From positions 6,389 through 58,944 of the forward strand of contig JAPLEF010000028.1 in assembly GCA_026391525.1 (NCBI GenBank): DNA of 52,556 bases, written 5' to 3'. The notes beneath the pieces are model-generated. The model worked only from the letters and a program-made list of their open reading frames with translations, was not told the origin of the DNA and searched no databases. The translations under genes were made by a program, and so were the position numbers. This DNA comes from Sphingobacteriales bacterium. Lineage in GTDB: Bacteria; Bacteroidota; Bacteroidia; Chitinophagales; Chitinophagaceae. This document shows, one piece after another, positions 49,733-52,556 of the stretch; position 1 is the stretch's first letter, and each line of letters opens with the position of its first letter.

Positions 49733-50991
49733 TATGGGTTTCTCAGGAATTGGTTTTGGTTTACAATACCGATAACGCGCCCTTTAGCCGGTAAGCCAAT
49801 AAATGGATTGTTATGGGAGATCGAACGGATGGATGACCGGTCGATCGTCCATTCTGCTAAAGGATTAAATAAGGTTAAACAAGCTTTTTCATTCTCTTTG
49901 ATTTCAGGAATGACAATGCCGGCAATCTTACGTGGTGCAATGGTCATTTGCAAAATCAATCGTTCCAAAGAATGGCTAAATTGGTTTATGATGGGGAAAA
50001 CGGTTTCGAGCCCCGTCATGCCATATTTCGCATATTCGAATTCACATTCTTTTTCATCCGGATGCAAGGGCAAATGATGGGAAGCTATGGCATCAATGGT
50101 TCCATCAGCTATAGCATTTCTTATGGCCATCATGTTGTTGCGGTCGCGTAAAGGTGGGTTCACTTTGAGGTTGCAATCATAACCAACTAAATCTTCATCG
50201 CAGAAATAGGCATGATAGGGAGTAGCCGAGCAGGTTATATGGAGTCCTTTTGCTTTTGCAGCTTGAATCAAATCGATACTTTTTTGGGTGCTGATACCGG
50301 TTATATGTAAAGTTGATCCCGTATAGGCCAGCAATTCGAGGTCTCTAGCCACCATCAGTTCTTCTGCAAGAGCCGGCTTTCCGGGCAAACCCAAACGGGT
50401 GCTCACCACCCCTTCATTCATCAAACCATTTAAGGCAAGTTGTTGATCGTCGGGAAGCTGAATCAGGCAAGATTGAGTGGCCAAAACATATTGTAGGGCT
50501 TTAAGCATCACTCCGGGATGTTGGATAGGCCTGATGCCATCTCCAAAAACCACTGCACCACCGGCATGCATATCATACATTTCTGCAAGCTCTTTACCAT
50601 CTGTATTTCGGGTTGCTGCGCCCATGGGATGAATATTCACAGCGGCACCTAAAGATTTTTGTTTGAGATAGGCTACCTGGGCTTTAGAAGAAACTGCAGG
50701 TTGCGTATTGGGAATCAGTACCACATCAGTAAAACCCCCAGCGGCTGCAGCAGCAATGCCCGAAAATAAGGTTTCCCGGTACTCGTATCCCGGATCGGCA
50801 AAATCTGCAAACAAATCCATCCAGCCGATACTCACGTGCAGGTGATCTGCCTCCACCAAAGAATAGATTCCGGTTTCAATGTGGGGGGCGATTTTGGTAA
50901 TGATCCCATTTTCAATAGCGATATCCATCACCTGCTGATGGTACGGAGAGTGATTACAAATGATCCTTGCCTTGCTGATGAGTAGCTTCAT
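49732..50991 (-). CDS. Dihydroorotase-like protein lacking metal-ligand histidines
   Basis: From ATG 50991 the protein has 419 residues, the family length. Amidohydrolase layout is clear (GGFTDVVLIPNTQPAV, SDGI-like VFGDGIRPIQ, STRLGLPGKPALAEELMVAR, LHITGISTQKSIDLI, LKVNPPLRDRNNM, YAKYGMTGLETVFP). The N-terminal HxH metal motif is replaced by F61 and D63 in WMDLFADFADPG, and the late TDHAPH is ASHHLPL. Catalysis as a normal dihydroorotase is doubtful; it may be a PyrC-like structural partner or a divergent enzyme. The ATG at 51093 is rejected because it adds 34 unrelated residues. Confidence 0.85.
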   Translation of the reverse strand: MKLLISKARIICNHSPYHQQVMDIAIENGIITKIAPHIETGIYSLVEADHLHVSIGWMDLFADFADPGYEYRETLFSGIAAAAAGGFTDVVLIPNTQPAVSSKAQVAYLKQKSLGAAVNIHPMGAATRNTDGKELAEMYDMHAGGAVVFGDGIRPIQHPGVMLKALQYVLATQSCLIQLPDDQQLALNGLMNEGVVSTRLGLPGKPALAEELMVARDLELLAYTGSTLHITGISTQKSIDLIQAAKAKGLHITCSATPYHAYFCDEDLVGYDCNLKVNPPLRDRNNMMAIRNAIADGTIDAIASHHLPLHPDEKECEFEYAKYGMTGLETVFPIINQFSHSLERLILQMTIAPRKIAGIVIPEIKENEKACLTLFNPLAEWTIDRSSIRSISHNNPFIGLPAKGRVIGIVNQNQFLRNP

Positions 50992-51209
50992 GCGCTGTGG
51001 TAATAGGCAAATATCCATAAAATATTTGAGGAAACAAGTTGAAAACACAGGGTGCCCATGCTTTTTATCTCCCCGAAGGAAACCACTTCCCACAAATAGT
51101 TTTGCACCGGTAAAGCGTAATCTTGTTCATAATTTAATTTTAGGTAGCGATATTTTTTAAGTAAATTACGAGAGTTCTTAACAAGATTGTTCACTTAAAA
51201 TCTTTTCGC

Positions 51210-51659
51210 ATGGAAACCAACTATACCGACGAAAGTCATCTTTGCAGTGTTTATCCCGGTGGTTATTTCCCGGTATTGGAAGAGGCTGAACTGCAATGGG
51301 CTTTTCAACAATCGAAGAAAGTGAATACTTTCAATCCCACTTTGAATTTAAATGAGCAGGATGATTGCTTTAAATTAGAAGCTGCCTTACCCGGTCTTCA
51401 TCGGGAAGATTTTTTTATCAGTATTGATGAAGATGTGTTGTCGATTGCCGTGTTGCATCGCCAGGATGACAGTAAGAAGGAAAACTGTTTTCAAATGCCC
51501 AGTTTCGGATACGAATGCTTCAACCGAAAATTAACACTGCCTTCAAATGCAGAATCTACATTCATTCAAGCCGAATACCGGAAAGGGATATTGAACATGT
51601 ATCTCCCAAAAACCGACACACCAACCCGGCAAGCGCATATTAATGTGGTGGTTTATTAA
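51210..51659 (+). CDS. Small heat-shock protein, Hsp20 family
   Basis: A 149-residue protein with an alpha-crystallin domain near residues 38-140: NPTLNLNEQDDCFKLEAALP, GLHREDFFISIDEDVLSIAV, FNRKLTLPSN, and AEYRKGILNMYLPK. The C-terminus carries the IXV-type motif INV used in oligomer contact. Such proteins hold unfolding proteins in solution during stress. It is divergent from the dihydroorotase-like gene. Confidence 0.92.
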   Translation: METNYTDESHLCSVYPGGYFPVLEEAELQWAFQQSKKVNTFNPTLNLNEQDDCFKLEAALPGLHREDFFISIDEDVLSIAVLHRQDDSKKENCFQMPSFGYECFNRKLTLPSNAESTFIQAEYRKGILNMYLPKTDTPTRQAHINVVVY

Positions 51660-51843
51660 TAGCTCAGCAAGAAAATGAAAATAGTGCAGGTGATTTAAAG
51701 TGATGCAACGAAACCTGTTTCCTCCTTATTTTATTTCTACAGCGTCGAAGAATTGCTTTTTCATTTTTCATCTGCCAAACCAGCTCTGTAAAAAGAGCAA
51801 ACCACAAGTAAATAGTAAGGCTTGTTATTTTTCTCCTTCTTAG

Positions 51844-51871
51844 CAACGTCTCTCGAAGAGGATGTTGCATT
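51844..51871. repeat. CGAAGAGGATGTT repeat, copy 1
   Basis: Reads AACGTCTCTCGAAGAGGATG followed by TTGCATTC. Copy 2 at 51939-51968 has the same order with small changes (CGAAGAGGATGTTTCG). Confidence 0.6.
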
Positions 51872-51883
51872 CATAATGCTATC

Positions 51884-51921
51884 ATCCAACCAAAGACACT
51901 CTTAGCGAACATTGCGTTGAT
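51884..51921. repeat. Dispersed repeat related to 39.6 kb
   Basis: CCAACCAAAG, then ACTCTTAGCGAAC, then ATTGCGTTGAT, the same word order as at 39593-39628. Confidence 0.6.
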
Positions 51922-51938
51922 AAAACCACCTTCCCAGT

Positions 51939-51968
51939 AATGTTTCCCGAAGAGGATGTTTCGTTTTC
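51939..51968. repeat. CGAAGAGGATGTT repeat, copy 2
   Basis: Second copy of the 51844-51871 repeat, 95 bp downstream. Confidence 0.6.
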
Positions 51969-51987
51969 ACATCTTTAATAAGTTCCA

Positions 51988-52026
51988 ATTGCGCCAATTC
52001 ACTAAATTAGGATGTATTGGCGCAAT
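51988..52026. repeat. Inverted repeat with 11-bp arms
   Basis: Perfect arms ATTGCGCCAAT and ATTGGCGCAAT separated by 17 bases. There is no T-run, so a terminator is unlikely. It may be a regulator site or the end of a lost element. Confidence 0.6.
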
Positions 52027-52181
52027 AAAGTATATTAGTGTTGCGGCAAATAACCAGTTGTGTGCCATGCAATTTCAAAACTTCGACAGCCTGGAATTTT
52101 TTAGTTTAATGACCCCTATTTTGTTTGACAGTATTAAATTTTGGCGGCTTGAATATTTATTTAATTCACAGAAACAGTTTT

Positions 52182-52553
52182 ATGAAAAAAATTATTTTAA
52201 TATTGGTAATCTCAATTGGCTTCTTATTTATTATACAATCTTGTAAAAAAGATGATGCAAATAAGCCTACAAGTCAAACAATCACAAAAAATTTGACAAT
52301 TAATGAAACTTTTCAATATGACTTGGGTGGCTTTGGAGATGAAGAAGGAGCTTCAATTTCTAAACAAGCTAATAATTATTCAGTAAGTTTTGTGGACAGG
52401 AATATTAACACAGATAAAGTAATTTACAAATATACACCTGCATTAAATTTTGTTGGTATTGACGAAGTTGAAATAAAATCGTCAGGAGGTTCAGATGGTG
52501 CAAGCCCAAACAACAAAATAAATTATACGATTATAAAATTTATCATAAATTAA
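52182..52553 (+). CDS. Small lipoprotein
   Basis: From ATG 52182 the protein has 123 residues. It has a lipoprotein signal peptide (MKKIILILVISIGFLFIIQS followed by CKKDD), with the Cys after IIQS as the lipidation site. The mature part is polar and beta-rich (NLTINETFQYDLGGFGDEEG, VIYKYTPALNFVGIDEVEIK) and resembles a small Ig-like/cadherin-like domain. The ATG at 52125 is rejected because it would bury the signal peptide. Base composition is more AT-rich than the core genes. The frame ends three bases before the window edge. Confidence 0.75.
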   Translation: MKKIILILVISIGFLFIIQSCKKDDANKPTSQTITKNLTINETFQYDLGGFGDEEGASISKQANNYSVSFVDRNINTDKVIYKYTPALNFVGIDEVEIKSSGGSDGASPNNKINYTIIKFIIN

Positions 52554-52556
52554 TAC

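Larger units (their letters stand above)
51660..52181. other. Repeat-rich intergenic region
   Basis: No credible gene is seen over 522 bp. It holds the repeat related to 39593-39628, a second pair of short repeats (51844-51871 and 51939-51968), and a long inverted repeat at 51988-52026. A minus-strand ORF here has an implausible composition and is left out. Confidence 0.5.

Noticed and set aside
51664-51870. Minus-strand ORF of 68 codons after hsp20
   Set aside because: Arg/Leu/Phe-rich composition, overlap with repeats, no start signal and no recognised domain.

Overview
The window looks like a chromosome segment of a Bacteroidota member, most likely family Chitinophagaceae. The signs are two type IX secretion (T9SS) proteins with C-terminal sorting tails, a GLPGLI protein coupled to a TonB-type beta-barrel receptor, DUF1599/DoxX/DUF4199 families, -7 promoter elements of the form TAnnTTTG, and weak Shine-Dalgarno sites. 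The species assignment is inference; there is no rRNA gene here, and no tRNA or CRISPR array was seen.

Layout. 1-7.6 kb: YceI-like protein, chromosome-partition ATPase SMC, and a secreted lysyl-oxidase-like T9SS protein. 7.6-13.1 kb: a secreted BNR-repeat protein, then histidine-degradation genes hutH and hutU separated by a reversed deoD. 13.2-20 kb: a membrane-anchored metallophosphoesterase, a small beta-barrel protein, and a TonB-type receptor/GLPGLI operon. 20-25 kb: glycogen branching enzyme with a TPR protein, arginase, and a CrtA-like monooxygenase. 25-31.4 kb: ndk with an in-frame stop codon, divergent nrnA plus FKBP lipoprotein, folP, and a DUF1599/DoxX/ABC-permease operon. 31.4-36 kb: a 1366-residue T9SS repeat protein behind a consensus sigma-54 promoter.

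36-41.1 kb is the accessory part of the window. It holds remnants of an IS66 transposase and an RHS-repeat protein, a RelE/ParE toxin-antitoxin pair, an XRE regulator/antitoxin/PIN-toxin operon, a toxin remnant, a chain of very small ORFs joined by ATGA overlaps, and duplicated intergenic repeats. From lepA at 41.16 kb, core genes resume.

43-51 kb is one long minus-strand transcription unit: a dihydroorotase-like protein lacking its metal-binding histidines, DUF4199, two glycosyltransferases, and the complete four-enzyme set for GDP-D-glycero-alpha-D-manno-heptose (hddA, gmhA, hddC, gmhB). This points to a heptose-containing surface glycan. The end of the window has a small heat-shock protein, repeat-rich DNA and a small lipoprotein.

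The most notable observations are the nonsense codon in ndk, the sigma-54 promoter with an upstream palindrome ahead of the repeat adhesin, a 12-bp palindrome shared by two distant promoters, and the ATGA-linked small-ORF chain in the 39-kb island. I do not see one clear new multi-gene system; the 36-39.7 kb island is the best place to look for one.
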